DNA of 41,906 nucleotides from Ilumatobacter sp. (lineage in GTDB: Bacteria; Actinomycetota; Acidimicrobiia; Acidimicrobiales; Ilumatobacteraceae), in NCBI GenBank assembly GCA_013002175.1, contig JABDKP010000172.1, positions 1-41,906 of the forward strand, written 5' to 3'. Within the stretch, counting starts at the first letter, position 1; the number at the start of each line of letters is the position of its first letter. The notes below the pieces were generated by a model that was not told the DNA's origin, did no database searches, and saw only the letters and a program-made list of their open reading frames with translations. Position numbers and translations under genes: made by a program. Positions 22,329 through 32,111 of this stretch are shown piece after piece.

Positions 22329-22961
22329 TCAGCAGTCGGCTTTGGCGGGGATGACGATCTGCAGGCCGGGGTAGAACGAGTTGTACCCGTCCGTTCCGGC
22401 GTTGGCCGCGTCCATCGCGTCGACGGTGACGTCGAACTTGTTGGCGACCTTGACCCGGCTCGTGTCGCCGGCCTCGATCGTGTAGCTGCCGGCCTCGCAG
22501 TTCGAGCCGGCCTCGGGGATCGTGTCGCCGACCGGCGCGTCGCCGGCGGGCGCGGCCGCCGGGTCGTCGGCAGCCGCGGGGCTCGCGCCCTGGACGGCAC
22601 CGCCGGGCGGGATGCGAACCTCCTGGCCGGGGAACGGGAACTCAGCGCCGCTGGCCCAGCCGTTGTACGCGAGCAGGTCATCGAGCGGGACCTCGAAGAG
22701 ATCGGCGACCTTGATCGCGTAGTCACCCGACTGGACGACGTAGACCTGTTCGCCCTGCGACGTCGTCTCGTCGATCAGCGGGGCGATCGTGGTGGTCACC
22801 GGGTCCTTGACGATGTAGTTCGTTGCTTCGGTGTCGAGGTTGAGTGTGCTCGCCGTGGCTCCGGCGCCGGTGCCGTCACTGCCGCACGACGCGAGCACGA
22901 GCGCACCGACGGCGATCGGCCACGCCAGTACCCCGACTCGACGAAGGTTGTTCAAGCGCAT
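22329..22961 (-). CDS. LysM-domain lipoprotein
   Basis: This 210-residue protein is a probable lipoprotein with a signal sequence ending in the lipobox LASC (Cys26). Two LysM-like repeats follow: YVVQSGDYAIKVADLFEVPLDDLLAYNGW near residue 74 and YTIEAGDTSRVKVANKFDVTVDAMDAANA near 160, separated by an Ala/Pro/Asp-rich linker. LysM modules bind N-acetylglucosamine-containing glycans such as peptidoglycan, so it is likely a surface protein held at the wall. The ATG at 22961 is set by TACGAT 7 nt upstream; an earlier in-frame codon at 23114 lies inside gltD. A wall-binding role is inferred. Confidence 0.85.
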   Translation of the reverse strand: MRLNNLRRVGVLAWPIAVGALVLASCGSDGTGAGATASTLNLDTEATNYIVKDPVTTTIAPLIDETTSQGEQVYVVQSGDYAIKVADLFEVPLDDLLAYNGWASGAEFPFPGQEVRIPPGGAVQGASPAAADDPAAAPAGDAPVGDTIPEAGSNCEAGSYTIEAGDTSRVKVANKFDVTVDAMDAANAGTDGYNSFYPGLQIVIPAKADC

Positions 22962-22968
22962 CGGTGCA

Positions 22969-22974
22969 ATCGTA
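22969..22974 (-). promoter_or_regulatory. -10 element of the LysM gene (leaderless)
   Basis: TACGAT ends 7 nt before the ATG at 22961, in the short gap after gltD. Confidence 0.5.
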
Positions 22975-23005
22975 GGGGCTGCGAACCGATCACCGGTGTC
23001 AGCGC

Positions 23006-24460
23006 TCACATCAACGGGCGTTCGGTCGGCGCGATCGGACGGGGCAGTCGCGACTCGCCCATCAGATACGCGTCGACGCCCGCCGCGGCGGCGCGCCCCT
23101 CGGCGATCGCCCACACGATCAGGCTCTGCCCCCGACCCATGTCACCGGCCACGAACAATCCCCGCTGGCTGGACATGTAGTCGCCGTCGCGGGCGACGTT
23201 GCCACGCGCGTCGAACTCGACGCCGAGGTTCTCCAGCCACGAACCCTTCTCCGGACCGACGAACCCCATCGCGAGGAACACGAAGTCGGCGGCGATCTCC
23301 TGGTCGGTGCCCTCGACGCGGGTGAACCTGCCGTCGACCATCTCGACCTCGTGCAGCCGCAACGCCCGGACGCGACCGTTGCCGTCGTCGATGAACTCCT
23401 CGGTGTTGACGCTGTAGATCCGCTCGCCGCCCTCCTCGTGGGCCGACGTGATCTTGTAGACCTGAGCGAACTGAGGCCACGGGTTGCGGTCGGCTGCCCG
23501 TTCCGCCGGCGGCATCGGCATGATCTCCAACTGCGTCACCGATGCCGCTCCCTGGCGGTGAGCCGTGCCGAGACAGTCGGCGCCGGTGTCGCCACCGCCG
23601 ATGATCACGACGTGGCGGCCCTCGACGTCGATCGGCGATCGCTCCTGGTCGCCGAGTTGCACCCGGTTCGACTCGGGCAGGTACTCCATCGCCTGGTGGA
23701 TGCCGTCGAGTTCGCGGCCCGGAATCGGCAGGTCACGCCACGCCGTGGCCCCGCAGGCCAGCACGATCGCGTCGTGCGACGCGCGCAGTACCTCGATGTC
23801 GACGTTCTCACCGACGACGGCATTCGTACGGAACTCGGTGCCCTCCGCCTCCATCTGGGCGATCCGTCGGTCGATGTGGCGCTTCTCCATCTTGAACTCG
23901 GGGATCCCGTAGCGCAGCAACCCGCCGATGCGGTCGGCGCGTTCGAGCACGACGACGTCGTGGCCCGCACGGGTCAACTGCTGGGCCGCGGCGAGGCCCG
24001 CCGGCCCCGAGCCGATGACCGCGACGCGCTTGCCGGTGCGCACCGACGGGACATGGGGGGTGACCCACCCCTCGCTCCACGCACGGTCGATGATCTCCAC
24101 CTCGACCTGCTTGATCGCCACCGGGTCCTGGTTGATGCCGAGCACACACGCCGACTCGCACGGAGCCGGGCACAGCCGACCGGTGAACTCGGGGAAGTTG
24201 TTCGTGGCGTGGAGCCGTTCGATCGCGTCCTGCCACTGCTCGCGGTACACGAGGTCGTTCCAGTCCGGGATCAGGTTGCCGAGCGGGCAGCCGTTGTTGC
24301 AGAAGGGGATGCCGCAGTCCATGCACCGCCCGGCCTGCTGCTTCAATGCTTCGGCGTCGAACGGCTCGTAGACCTCGTTCCAGTCACGCAGCCGCACCGG
24401 CACGGGTCGCCGCGCCGGTGTCTCGCGCTGCCATTCGAGAAATCCTGTTGGTTTGCCCAT
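23006..24460 (-). CDS. gltD: Glutamate synthase small subunit
   Basis: GltD feeds electrons from NADPH through FAD and iron-sulfur clusters to the large subunit for conversion of 2-oxoglutarate and glutamine to two glutamates. The 484-residue protein has the cysteine-rich N-terminus CMDCGIPFCNNGCPLGN near residue 46 and CPAPCESACV near 93, the FAD motif GSGPAGLAAAQQL near 147 and the NADPH motif GGGDTGADCLG near 280. The final GDMGRGQSLIVWAI block is complete. The ATG overlaps the gltB stop by one base (TGATG), coupling the subunits 1:1. Family and function are clear. Confidence 0.96.
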   Translation of the reverse strand: MGKPTGFLEWQRETPARRPVPVRLRDWNEVYEPFDAEALKQQAGRCMDCGIPFCNNGCPLGNLIPDWNDLVYREQWQDAIERLHATNNFPEFTGRLCPAPCESACVLGINQDPVAIKQVEVEIIDRAWSEGWVTPHVPSVRTGKRVAVIGSGPAGLAAAQQLTRAGHDVVVLERADRIGGLLRYGIPEFKMEKRHIDRRIAQMEAEGTEFRTNAVVGENVDIEVLRASHDAIVLACGATAWRDLPIPGRELDGIHQAMEYLPESNRVQLGDQERSPIDVEGRHVVIIGGGDTGADCLGTAHRQGAASVTQLEIMPMPPAERAADRNPWPQFAQVYKITSAHEEGGERIYSVNTEEFIDDGNGRVRALRLHEVEMVDGRFTRVEGTDQEIAADFVFLAMGFVGPEKGSWLENLGVEFDARGNVARDGDYMSSQRGLFVAGDMGRGQSLIVWAIAEGRAAAAGVDAYLMGESRLPRPIAPTERPLM

Positions 24461-27400
24461 CAGCCCCTCGCTGCTTCCATGATCTTGTCGACGGTCTCGG
24501 CCTCGGTGAGACCGGCGGACGCGGCCTCGTCGATGACCGTGAGCACCCGCTTGTAGTCGGTCGGCATCACCTTGCGGAACTTGGCCACCTCCACCTCCCA
24601 CGAGGCGAGGATCCCCGACGCGACGGTCGAGTCGGTGACGTCGCGGTGGCGGGCAACGGTCGACCTGACGAAGTCGCGGTCCTCCGCGGTGAGCTGCTCG
24701 AGCTGCACCATCTCGTAGTTGACCTTGCTCGCGAAGTCGCCGGTCGGGTCGTAGACGTACGCGATGCCGCCCGACATCCCGGCACCGAAGTTGCGGCCGG
24801 TCTCGCCGAGCACGACGACGCGCCCGCCGGTCATGTACTCGCAACCGTGGTCGCCGATGCCCTCGCTGACGGCGAGGGCACCCGAGTTGCGGACGCAGAA
24901 CCGCTCACCGACGATGCCCCGCAGGAAGATCTCCCCACCGGTCGCGCCATAGGCGATGACGTTGCCGGCGATCACATGGTCTTCGGCGACGAACGTCGCA
25001 TCCGGGTGCGGGTGCACGATCAGCCGTCCGCCGGACAGTCCCTTGCCCAGATAGTCGTTGGCGTCACCGACGAGACGCATCTGGATGCCACTCGGCACGA
25101 ACGCCCCGAAGCTCTGTCCGGCCGAACCGGTGAGCGTGATGTCGATCGTGCCGTCCGGCAGGCCGTCGCCCTTCCACTGTTTGGTGACTTCGTGACCGAG
25201 CAGCGTGCCGACCGTGCGGTGGACGTTGCGGATCGGAAGTTCGACCGACACGGCGTGACCGTCCTGGATCGCCGGCTGTGAGAGTTCGATCAGCTGCTGG
25301 TCGAGTGCGTGCTCGAGGCCGTGGTCCTGGCCGACCGTCTGGTGCCGGGCCTGGTCGTACGGGTTCTGCGGCACGGCCAGGATCGGGCTGATGTCGAGGC
25401 CGGATGCCTTCCAGTGGTCGACGGCGGTGCGGGTGTCGAGACAGTCGACGCGGCCGATCAGCTCGTCCATCGTCCGGAATCCGAGTGACGCCATCAACTC
25501 CCGCACCTCCTCCGCGATGTACTCGAAGAAGTTGACGACGAACTCGGGGCGACCGTTGAACCGGGTCCGCAGGTCCGGGTTCTGGGTTGCGATCCCGACC
25601 GGACAGGTGTCGAGGTGGCAGACGCGCATCATGACGCACCCGGACACGACGAGCGGTGCCGTGGCGAAACCGAACTCCTCGGCGCCGAGCAGCGCCGCGA
25701 TGACGACGTCTCGGCCGGTCTTGAGTTGTCCGTCGGACTGGACGACGATCCGGTCGCGCAACCCGTTGAGCATCAAGGTCTGCTGCGTCTGGGCCAGGCC
25801 CAGTTCCCACGGGCCGCCGGCGTGCTTCAGCGACGTCAGCGGGCTCGCGCCGGTTCCGCCGTCGTGGCCGGAGATCAGCACGACGTCCGCCTTCGCCTTG
25901 GCGACGCCCGCGGCCACGGTGCCGACCCCGGTCTCGGCGACCAGCTTGACGTGGATGCGGGCCTGCGGATTGGCGTTCTTGAGGTCGTGGATCAGCTGCT
26001 TGAGGTCCTCGATCGAGTAGATGTCGTGGTGCGGCGGCGGCGAGATCAGTCCGACGCCAGGCGTCGAGTGGCGGGTCTTGGCGATCCACGGGTACACCTT
26101 GTGGCCGGGCAACTGGCCGCCCTCGCCCGGCTTCGCGCCCTGCGCCATCTTGATCTGGATGTCGTCGGAGTTCGTGAGGTACTCCGCGGTGACGCCGAAG
26201 CGGCCGGAGGCGACCTGCTTGATCGCCGAGCGACGCTGCGGGTCGTACAACCGGTCCTCGTCCTCGCCGCCCTCGCCCGTGTTCGACTTGGCGCCGATCC
26301 GGTTCATCGCGACCGCCAGCGTCTCGTGTGCCTCGGCCGAGATCGACCCGTAGCTCATCGCCCCCGTCGAGAACCGCTTCATGATCTCACTGATCGGTTC
26401 GACCTCGTCGATCGGGACCGGTTGCCGGTCGGGCGAGTCCGCCCACTCGAACAGACCGCGCAGCGTCATCAGCTTCTCGGACTGGTCGTCGACGCGTGCC
26501 GTGTACTCCTTGAACACGTCGTAGCGCCCGGCACGAGTCGCGTGCTGCAGCTTGAAGACGGTCTCGGGGTTGAACAAGTGCAGCTCGCCCTCGCGTCGCC
26601 ACTGGTACTCGCCACCCAGTTCCAGCTTGCGATGGGCCCGGTCCTCGGGCCGCTCGGGGTTGGCCATCCGGTGCCGCGCCGCGACCTCGGCGGCGATCTC
26701 GTCGAGCCCGATCCCGCCGAGCTGGCTGATCGTGCCGGTGAAGTAGCGGTCGATGACGTCGTCGCCCAGCCCGATCGCCTCGAAGATCTGGGCGCCGGTG
26801 TACGACGCGACCGTCGACACGCCCATCTTCGACATCACCTTGAGGACGCCCTTGTTGCATGCCTTGATGTAGTTGTGCACCGCCACGTTGGGGTCTGCTC
26901 CGCCGAGACCGTGCATGCCTTCGGCGATCAGGTCCTCGATCGACTCGAACGCGAGGTAGGGGTTGATCGCGCCGGCGCCGTAGCCGATCAGCAGGGCCAT
27001 GTGGTGCACTTCGCGGGCGTCGCCCGCCTCGACCAACAGCCCGGTCATCGTGCGCTGCTTCGTCCGCACCAGGTGATGGTGCACTGCGGCGGTCAGCAGC
27101 AGCGAGGGGATCGGCGCATCGACCGTGTCCGCATTGCGATCGGACAGCACGATGATGCGCGCCCCGTCGTCGATCGCAGCAGACGCCTCGGCGCAGACCC
27201 GGTCGAGTGCCTTCGCCAGACCGGGACCACCGTCCTCCACGCGGTACAGACCCGACAGGACCTTCGCCCCGAGCTCCTCGTGGTTGCCGTCGTCGTTGAT
27301 GTGGATGATCTTCGCCAACTCGTCGTTGTCGATGATCGGGTTCGGCAGCAACAGCTGCTTGCAACTCTGCGGACCCGGCGCGAGCAGGTTCGCCTCGGGC

Positions 27401-29007
27401 CCGACCGTCGACGACACGGCGGTGACGACTTCCTCGCGTATCGCGTCCAACGGCGGGTTCGTCACCTGGGCGAACAGCTGCTTGAAGTAGTCGAACAGCA
27501 GGCGCGGCCGTTCCGACAGCACGGCGAGCGGCGTGTCGGTCCCCATCGAGCCGAGCGCCTCGTATGCATTCGCCGCCATCGGTGTGAGCAGGATGCGGAG
27601 TTCTTCGTGGGTGTAACCGAACATCTGCTGACGCCGCAGGACGCTCTGGTGGCTGAACACGACGTGCTCGCGGGCGGGCAGGTCGGCGAGGCTGACCAGG
27701 CCGGCGTCGAGCCACTCGCCGTAGGGGTGTTCGGCGGCGAGCTTCGACTTGATCTCCTCGTCGCCGACGATGCGACCCTCGTTCGTGTCGATCAGGAACA
27801 TCCGGCCGGGCTGCAGCCGCCCCTTGGCGACGACCCGCGACGGCTCGATGTCGATCACGCCGACCTCCGACGCCATCACCACGAGATCGTCGTCGGTGAC
27901 CCAGTACCGGCTCGGGCGCAGGCCGTTGCGGTCGAGCACCGCGCCGATCATCTCGCCGTCGGTGAACGTGACCGACGCCGGCCCGTCCCATGGCTCCATC
28001 AGGGCGGCGTGGAACCGGTAGAAGTCCCGCTGGCTCTGCGACATCGTCGTGTCGTTCTCCCACGCCTCCGGGATCATCATCAGCACCGCGTGGTGGATCG
28101 GATAGCCGCCGAGGTGCAACAGTTCGAGGACCTCGTCGAACCGTGCGGTGTCGGATGCGCCGGGCGTGCAGATCGGGAACGCCCGGTCGATCCCCGGCAG
28201 CGCGGGGCTGGCGAGCATCGCCTCGCGGGCGCGCATCCAGTTCTGGTTGCCCTGCACCGTGTTGATCTCGCCGTTGTGCGCGACGAAGCGGTACGGGTGC
28301 GCGAGTGGCCACGACGGGAACGTGTTGGTCGAGAAACGGCTGTGCACGAGGAGCAGCGCAGACTCGACCCGCGGGTCGGTCAAGTCCGGGAAGAACTCGC
28401 TCAGTTGGGGCGTCGTCAGCATCCCCTTGTAGACGATCGTCCGTGACGACAGCGACGAGAAGTAGCTGTCGAGATCACCGACGAGTTCGCGCCGCGACGT
28501 CTTGCGGGCGACGAACGCCTTGCGGTCGAGGTCGATGCCGCTGGCGCCGTCCGGGTCGGCGACGAACAGCTGCTTGAACGTCGGCATCGCGGCCCGCGAC
28601 GTGGTCCCGAGGCACTCGGGATCGACCGGCAGATCGCGCCAGCCGAGCACCGTCAGGCCGGCATCGGCCACCGTGTTGTCGATCGCCGCGACCGCCTTCT
28701 CGGCGAGCCGGGGGTCGGCCGGCAGGAATGCGATCCCGGCGGCGTAGGCGCCGGCGGCCGGAAGCGCGAAGTCCACGACCTCACGGAAGAATCGGTCGGG
28801 GATCTGCAGCAGGATGCCGGCACCGTCGCCCGAGTCGGGTTCGGCGCCGGTTGCGCCGCGATGTTCCAGGTTGGTCAATGCGCGCAGGCCGGTGACGACG
28901 AGCTCGTTGGAGCGCTCGCCCTTCAGGTTGGCGACGAACGACACGCCACAGGAGTCATGCTCCTGCCGCGGATCGTAGAGGCCACTGGGGCCTGGAGGCT
29001 GCTGCAT
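24460..29007 (-). CDS. gltB: Glutamate synthase large subunit
   Basis: GltB makes glutamate from glutamine and 2-oxoglutarate. This 1,515-residue protein has the class II amidotransferase domain with catalytic Cys20 in EHDSCGV (the preceding residues are presumably cleaved), the central domain, and the FMN-binding domain with [13 protein letters not shown]. The 3Fe-4S cysteines lie in [21 protein letters not shown], split here as C..C....C. The C-terminal GXGXG beta-helix ([18 protein letters not shown]-like blocks) is complete. Length is normal. The ATG at 29007 is preferred; GTG codons at 29013 and 29019 are alternatives. No Shine-Dalgarno site is clear, and the upstream leader is long and structured (29008-29157). 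Confidence 0.96.
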   Translation of the reverse strand: MQQPPGPSGLYDPRQEHDSCGVSFVANLKGERSNELVVTGLRALTNLEHRGATGAEPDSGDGAGILLQIPDRFFREVVDFALPAAGAYAAGIAFLPADPRLAEKAVAAIDNTVADAGLTVLGWRDLPVDPECLGTTSRAAMPTFKQLFVADPDGASGIDLDRKAFVARKTSRRELVGDLDSYFSSLSSRTIVYKGMLTTPQLSEFFPDLTDPRVESALLLVHSRFSTNTFPSWPLAHPYRFVAHNGEINTVQGNQNWMRAREAMLASPALPGIDRAFPICTPGASDTARFDEVLELLHLGGYPIHHAVLMMIPEAWENDTTMSQSQRDFYRFHAALMEPWDGPASVTFTDGEMIGAVLDRNGLRPSRYWVTDDDLVVMASEVGVIDIEPSRVVAKGRLQPGRMFLIDTNEGRIVGDEEIKSKLAAEHPYGEWLDAGLVSLADLPAREHVVFSHQSVLRRQQMFGYTHEELRILLTPMAANAYEALGSMGTDTPLAVLSERPRLLFDYFKQLFAQVTNPPLDAIREEVVTAVSSTVGPEANLLAPGPQSCKQLLLPNPIIDNDELAKIIHINDDGNHEELGAKVLSGLYRVEDGGPGLAKALDRVCAEASAAIDDGARIIVLSDRNADTVDAPIPSLLLTAAVHHHLVRTKQRTMTGLLVEAGDAREVHHMALLIGYGAGAINPYLAFESIEDLIAEGMHGLGGADPNVAVHNYIKACNKGVLKVMSKMGVSTVASYTGAQIFEAIGLGDDVIDRYFTGTISQLGGIGLDEIAAEVAARHRMANPERPEDRAHRKLELGGEYQWRREGELHLFNPETVFKLQHATRAGRYDVFKEYTARVDDQSEKLMTLRGLFEWADSPDRQPVPIDEVEPISEIMKRFSTGAMSYGSISAEAHETLAVAMNRIGAKSNTGEGGEDEDRLYDPQRRSAIKQVASGRFGVTAEYLTNSDDIQIKMAQGAKPGEGGQLPGHKVYPWIAKTRHSTPGVGLISPPPHHDIYSIEDLKQLIHDLKNANPQARIHVKLVAETGVGTVAAGVAKAKADVVLISGHDGGTGASPLTSLKHAGGPWELGLAQTQQTLMLNGLRDRIVVQSDGQLKTGRDVVIAALLGAEEFGFATAPLVVSGCVMMRVCHLDTCPVGIATQNPDLRTRFNGRPEFVVNFFEYIAEEVRELMASLGFRTMDELIGRVDCLDTRTAVDHWKASGLDISPILAVPQNPYDQARHQTVGQDHGLEHALDQQLIELSQPAIQDGHAVSVELPIRNVHRTVGTLLGHEVTKQWKGDGLPDGTIDITLTGSAGQSFGAFVPSGIQMRLVGDANDYLGKGLSGGRLIVHPHPDATFVAEDHVIAGNVIAYGATGGEIFLRGIVGERFCVRNSGALAVSEGIGDHGCEYMTGGRVVVLGETGRNFGAGMSGGIAYVYDPTGDFASKVNYEMVQLEQLTAEDRDFVRSTVARHRDVTDSTVASGILASWEVEVAKFRKVMPTDYKRVLTVIDEAASAGLTEAETVDKIMEAARG

Positions 29008-29157
29008 TGTCACATCCACGAGAGGTCGAGTCGGGCTTCGAGATCGCCGAGGGCGAGCGGTCGACACTGACCGGCTGATCGGTCGTCGTCGACCGAACGT
29101 GCGCCCTCTCACGAGGATGCTCGAGACAACGCTGGCTCAAGCGGAGATCACATCCTA
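29008..29157 (-). promoter_or_regulatory. Candidate promoter and structured leader of gltBD
   Basis: A TAGGAT hexamer at 29152-29157 would start a leader of about 138 nt. It contains two mutually exclusive hairpins sharing one strand: CGGTCG-loop-CGACCG (29080-29095) and GACCG-loop-CGGTC (29069-29084). This is unlike the leaderless genes around it and may regulate glutamate synthase by attenuation or a small RNA. I recognise no known riboswitch family; 29158-29237 holds nothing else I can name. Confidence 0.4.
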
Positions 29158-29225
29158 GGGGCTGATTCGCCGCGTCAGCCAGCTCGTCCGCTCGTGAACC
29201 TGTTGCCCACACCGTCGGCAGCGGC

Positions 29226-29231
29226 GATGAT
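29226..29231 (+). promoter_or_regulatory. Candidate -10 element of the methyltransferase pair
   Basis: GATGAT lies 6 nt before the ATG at 29238. It matches the weaker xAxxxT form, so it is less certain than the TANNNT cases. Confidence 0.35.
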
Positions 29232-29237
29232 GGATCG

Positions 29238-30029
29238 ATGAAGGCATCGGAGCGCTGGGCCGAGCAGCTCGCCGAGTGGGCGATACCGGACGAGATCCTC
29301 GCCCAGGCCGACGAGTCGCCGTGGTCGCACGACACCGCCACGTTCGCAGTGGACGACAACCTCGACCGATCGACGCTCGCATCGGCGATCGCCCGGGCCG
29401 AGCTGCCGCCGAGCGGCGGCTCGGTGCTGGACGTCGGCTGTGGGGGCGGGAGGGCCGCACTGTCGCTCGTTCCGCCGGCGGAGTTCGTGATCGGTGTCGA
29501 CGAGAGCCACGCGATGCTCGCGTCGTTCGCCGGCGCAGCCGATGCGGCCGTGGTCGAGTCACTCGCGATCCCCGGCCGCTGGCCGGACGTTGCTGCCGAC
29601 ACCCCACGCGCCGACGTCGTCACGTGCCACCACGTCGCGTACAACGTCTCGGTGATCGTTCCGTTCATCACCGCCCTCACCGATCACGCCCGCCGCGCCG
29701 TCGTGCTCGTCGTGCCCGCACAGCATCCCAGTACGGCCTGGAACGGCGCCTGGAAGCACTTCTGGGGGCTCGACCGCCCGACCGGCCCGACCGCGTCGGA
29801 CTTCGCCGATGTGCTCACCGAACTCCACATCGACGCCGTCCGGTGGGAGATGCCGCGACCTCAACTCTCGCTCCATGCTGCCGCGCCCGGCACCCTCGTG
29901 GCGTCCGCGATGCGTCGGCTCTGCTTGCGTGCGGACCGCCGTGACGAGGTCACCGAGTACTTGGAACGTCACGAGCCGGCGTGGGTCCAGATGCACGACG
30001 TGTTCCGCTGGTCGGGCGATGCAGGCTGA
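29238..30029 (+). CDS. Class I SAM-dependent methyltransferase
   Basis: This 263-residue methyltransferase has the SAM-binding motif VLDVGCGGGR near residue 63, the acidic FVIGVDES loop and the DVVTCHHVAYNV strand (motif II region). The N-terminal ERWAEQLAEWAIPDEIL helices and the C-terminal region resemble small-molecule methyltransferases common in actinobacteria. The substrate is unknown. It ends 11 bp inside the next gene, another methyltransferase, so the two are likely co-translated. The ATG at 29238 is the first reasonable start. Confidence 0.82.
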   Translation: MKASERWAEQLAEWAIPDEILAQADESPWSHDTATFAVDDNLDRSTLASAIARAELPPSGGSVLDVGCGGGRAALSLVPPAEFVIGVDESHAMLASFAGAADAAVVESLAIPGRWPDVAADTPRADVVTCHHVAYNVSVIVPFITALTDHARRAVVLVVPAQHPSTAWNGAWKHFWGLDRPTGPTASDFADVLTELHIDAVRWEMPRPQLSLHAAAPGTLVASAMRRLCLRADRRDEVTEYLERHEPAWVQMHDVFRWSGDAG

Positions 30030-30693
30030 CGCGATGGCCGGACAGGAGCCCGACGAGGCCCACCCTGCGATCCAGCAGGCGTTCGAACTGCGGGGCGACC
30101 CGGAACGCATCGTCGAGTACTACGACGAGTGGGCAGCGACGTACGACTCCGACGTCGCCGGTGAGGTCTACGGCGTGCCGTCGAGTTGTGTCGCCGTGTT
30201 ACGACGATGCATCGAGATGGTCGAGGGTTTCGACGACCCCGAGATCTCGATCCTCGATGCCGGTTGCGGTACCGGGCTCGTCGGTGCCGCACTCGCCGCC
30301 GCAGGGTTCACCAATCTGCACGGTGTCGATCTCTCCCCCGGCATGGTTGCCGCGGCCCGGGCCCGGGGGGTGTACCGCCGGCTGGTGGCCCAGGTCGACC
30401 TCGCCGAACCGCCACCCGACGGATGGGCGCACGACTTCGACGTCATGGTCATCGGCGGCGTGTACACGCTGGGCCACCTCCCCCCGACCACGCTCGCCGA
30501 CATGCCGCGCTGGATCAAGCCCGGCGGGATGATGATCACCAGCGTGCGCGATGCGTACTACGACGCCGAGGACTACCAGACCGTCAGCGACGGACTCGTG
30601 GCGGCCGGACGGCTGACCGAGCTGCTCCACGCCGAGAACCTGCCGTACACGATGGACAGCACCGGGCACTACTTCGCCTACCTCGTCGGATGA
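30019..30693 (+). CDS. Class I SAM-dependent methyltransferase
   Basis: This 224-residue methyltransferase has the YDEWAATYDSDVA segment near residue 34 that is typical of Williams-Beuren/UbiE-like members, the SAM motif ILDAGCGTGL near 74, the VDLSPGMV loop and the YTLGHLPP strand. It overlaps the upstream methyltransferase by 11 bp. A second ATG at 30034 is 4 bp after the upstream stop and may be the true start. Both proteins could act in series or on the same compound; substrates unknown. Confidence 0.82.
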   Translation: MQADAMAGQEPDEAHPAIQQAFELRGDPERIVEYYDEWAATYDSDVAGEVYGVPSSCVAVLRRCIEMVEGFDDPEISILDAGCGTGLVGAALAAAGFTNLHGVDLSPGMVAAARARGVYRRLVAQVDLAEPPPDGWAHDFDVMVIGGVYTLGHLPPTTLADMPRWIKPGGMMITSVRDAYYDAEDYQTVSDGLVAAGRLTELLHAENLPYTMDSTGHYFAYLVG

Positions 30694-30699
30694 CGCATC

Positions 30700-30716
30700 C
30701 CGCGCTCGCCACGCGG
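30700..30716. terminator. Weak hairpin between convergent genes
   Basis: CCGCG (30700-30704) can pair with CGCGG (30712-30716) in the 30-bp gap between the methyltransferase and the minus-strand DUF2064 gene. Confidence 0.25.
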
Positions 30717-30723
30717 TACGGCC

Positions 30724-31365
30724 TCAGCCCCAACGCGGACCGATGAGGTGCGCCGCGACTCCTGCCAGGTGCGAGCCGGGCAGTTCGGCGACGAGCGGGG
30801 CGAGATCGTCGAACGTGTCCAGATCCCGCACGGTCGGCAGCACGCGGACCACCCGGCCGAGTTCCCGCATGCGGTCGAGCTGAGCCTGCCCGGTGCGGTC
30901 GGTGCTCATCGGCACCCCGTCGAAGACCGCCGGGTCGGGATCGGCCAGCGCGATTCCCCAGTAGCCGCCGTCGGCGGTCATCCCGATCGCGTCGTCACCC
31001 GCCCGAAGTGCCTCCAATGCCGCATCGAACCAGGGCCCCGCGGACGGCGTGTCCATCCCGATGATCAGCCCGGGCCCGAGATCGACGAACCCGTTGGCCA
31101 GCCGCGCGCCGAGGCCGTCGCCGCGCTGGTCGTGCACGCCGTAGCCGGCCGGGATCCACCGCCCGGCGTCGCCGTCGATCAGCGCCACCGCACGCACATC
31201 CGGGTGGCGCTCGACCGCCGAGGTGACCGCCGCGAACGTGTCCGCGAGGCAGGCACCTGCGATCCGTGCGGCCTGATCGTGGGACAGTGGCGGCACCAGG
31301 CGGGTCTTCACCCGTCCCGCGACCGGCTCCTTGGCGATGACGGTGAGGTGGAACGTCGCACTCAT
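30724..31365 (-). CDS. DUF2064/TIGR04282 family glycosyltransferase-like protein
   Basis: This 213-residue protein belongs to the DUF2064 (TIGR04282) group, whose fold is that of nucleotidyl-sugar transferases. Its opening LTVIAKEPVAGRVKTRL is the group's hallmark, and IIGMDTPSAGP and ADGGYWGIALA are the other conserved blocks. Members sit beside GT2 enzymes; some are annotated in arsenosugar synthesis, but no arsenic gene is seen here. The ATG overlaps the stop of the upstream GT2 gene as ATGA. It probably makes or transfers an activated sugar phosphate (inference). Confidence 0.85.
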   Translation of the reverse strand: MSATFHLTVIAKEPVAGRVKTRLVPPLSHDQAARIAGACLADTFAAVTSAVERHPDVRAVALIDGDAGRWIPAGYGVHDQRGDGLGARLANGFVDLGPGLIIGMDTPSAGPWFDAALEALRAGDDAIGMTADGGYWGIALADPDPAVFDGVPMSTDRTGQAQLDRMRELGRVVRVLPTVRDLDTFDDLAPLVAELPGSHLAGVAAHLIGPRWG

Positions 31366-32012
31366 CGGAGTTCGCGCAGGATGTGGCTCATGTCCCTGAC
31401 GGCACGGGCGGTCCCGCGGGCGGTGCCGGTCACCTTCGATCGTCCGGAGCGTTCGCGGTACTCGACCGGTACGTTGCGCACGGTCAGACCGGCATGCACG
31501 GCCCGCAGCACCATCTCCAGTGGCCAGCCGGATCGTCGGTCGGTCATGCCGAGGTCGAGCAGTTGCTGCCGCCCGATCGCCCGCATCGGACCGAGATCGT
31601 CGAGTCGCAGCTTCGTCCGGCGGCGAACTTCGAACGCGAGCGCCTTGTTCGCCAGCCGAGCGTGCACCGGCCACGCACCACGGTCGGCGACCCGGCTGCC
31701 GATCACCAGATCGGCGTCGCCCCGCTCGACATACGCCGTGACCAGCGGTAATGCCACCGGGTCGAGTGACGCGTCACAGTCCATGAAGCACACGATGTCC
31801 GCGGATGCGGCCTCCAGCCCGGCCCAGCAGGCGGCGCCGAATCCGCGCTTCTCCTCGTGCACGACCGTTGCGCCGTGTTCCGCCGCCAACTCCGCGGTGC
31901 GATCGGTCGAGCCGTTGTCGACGACGATCGGCCGGTAGCCGTGCGGCATCCTCGACAGGACCCACGGGATCGCGGCGGCCTCGTTCAGCGCAGGCAGGAC
32001 GACGTCGGGCAT
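31362..32012 (-). CDS. Family 2 glycosyltransferase
   Basis: This 216-residue cytoplasmic GT2 enzyme (DPM1/ExoM-like size) has the donor-binding IVVDNGSTDRT segment near residue 30, the metal-binding Asp-x-Asp in FMDCDASLDP near 75 and the acceptor-side RSGWPLEMVLRA block near 160. It lacks membrane helices. It transfers a sugar from a nucleotide sugar, often to a polyprenyl phosphate. The ATG at 32012 has TACCCT 7 nt upstream; the open frame goes further upstream but is antisense to the epimerase. It heads an operon with the DUF2064 gene. Confidence 0.87.
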   Translation of the reverse strand: MPDVVLPALNEAAAIPWVLSRMPHGYRPIVVDNGSTDRTAELAAEHGATVVHEEKRGFGAACWAGLEAASADIVCFMDCDASLDPVALPLVTAYVERGDADLVIGSRVADRGAWPVHARLANKALAFEVRRRTKLRLDDLGPMRAIGRQQLLDLGMTDRRSGWPLEMVLRAVHAGLTVRNVPVEYRERSGRSKVTGTARGTARAVRDMSHILRELR

Positions 32013-32019
32013 CGTCGTG

Positions 32020-32025
32020 AGGGTA
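32020..32025 (-). promoter_or_regulatory. -10 element of the GT2-DUF2064 operon (leaderless)
   Basis: TACCCT ends 7 nt before the ATG at 32012. Confidence 0.48.
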
Positions 32026-32098
32026 GGTGACCGCGCGTCGATTCGATCGACCTTCTGATCGTTTCGTGAACGAGCCCTGGCCGTTCGGACACGGCAGA

Positions 32099-32104
32099 TA
32101 GGTT
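32099..32104 (+). promoter_or_regulatory. -10 element of the epimerase gene (leaderless)
   Basis: TAGGTT, 7 nt, then GTG at 32112. It excludes the TTG at 32103. Confidence 0.5.
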
Positions 32105-32111
32105 GCCGCGG

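Noticed and set aside
25615-28446. Open frame of 943 codons antisense to gltB
   Set aside because: Long antisense frames are expected opposite GC-rich genes. The encoded sequence is an Arg/His/Asp/Val-rich shadow with no domain, while gltB on the other strand is unambiguous.
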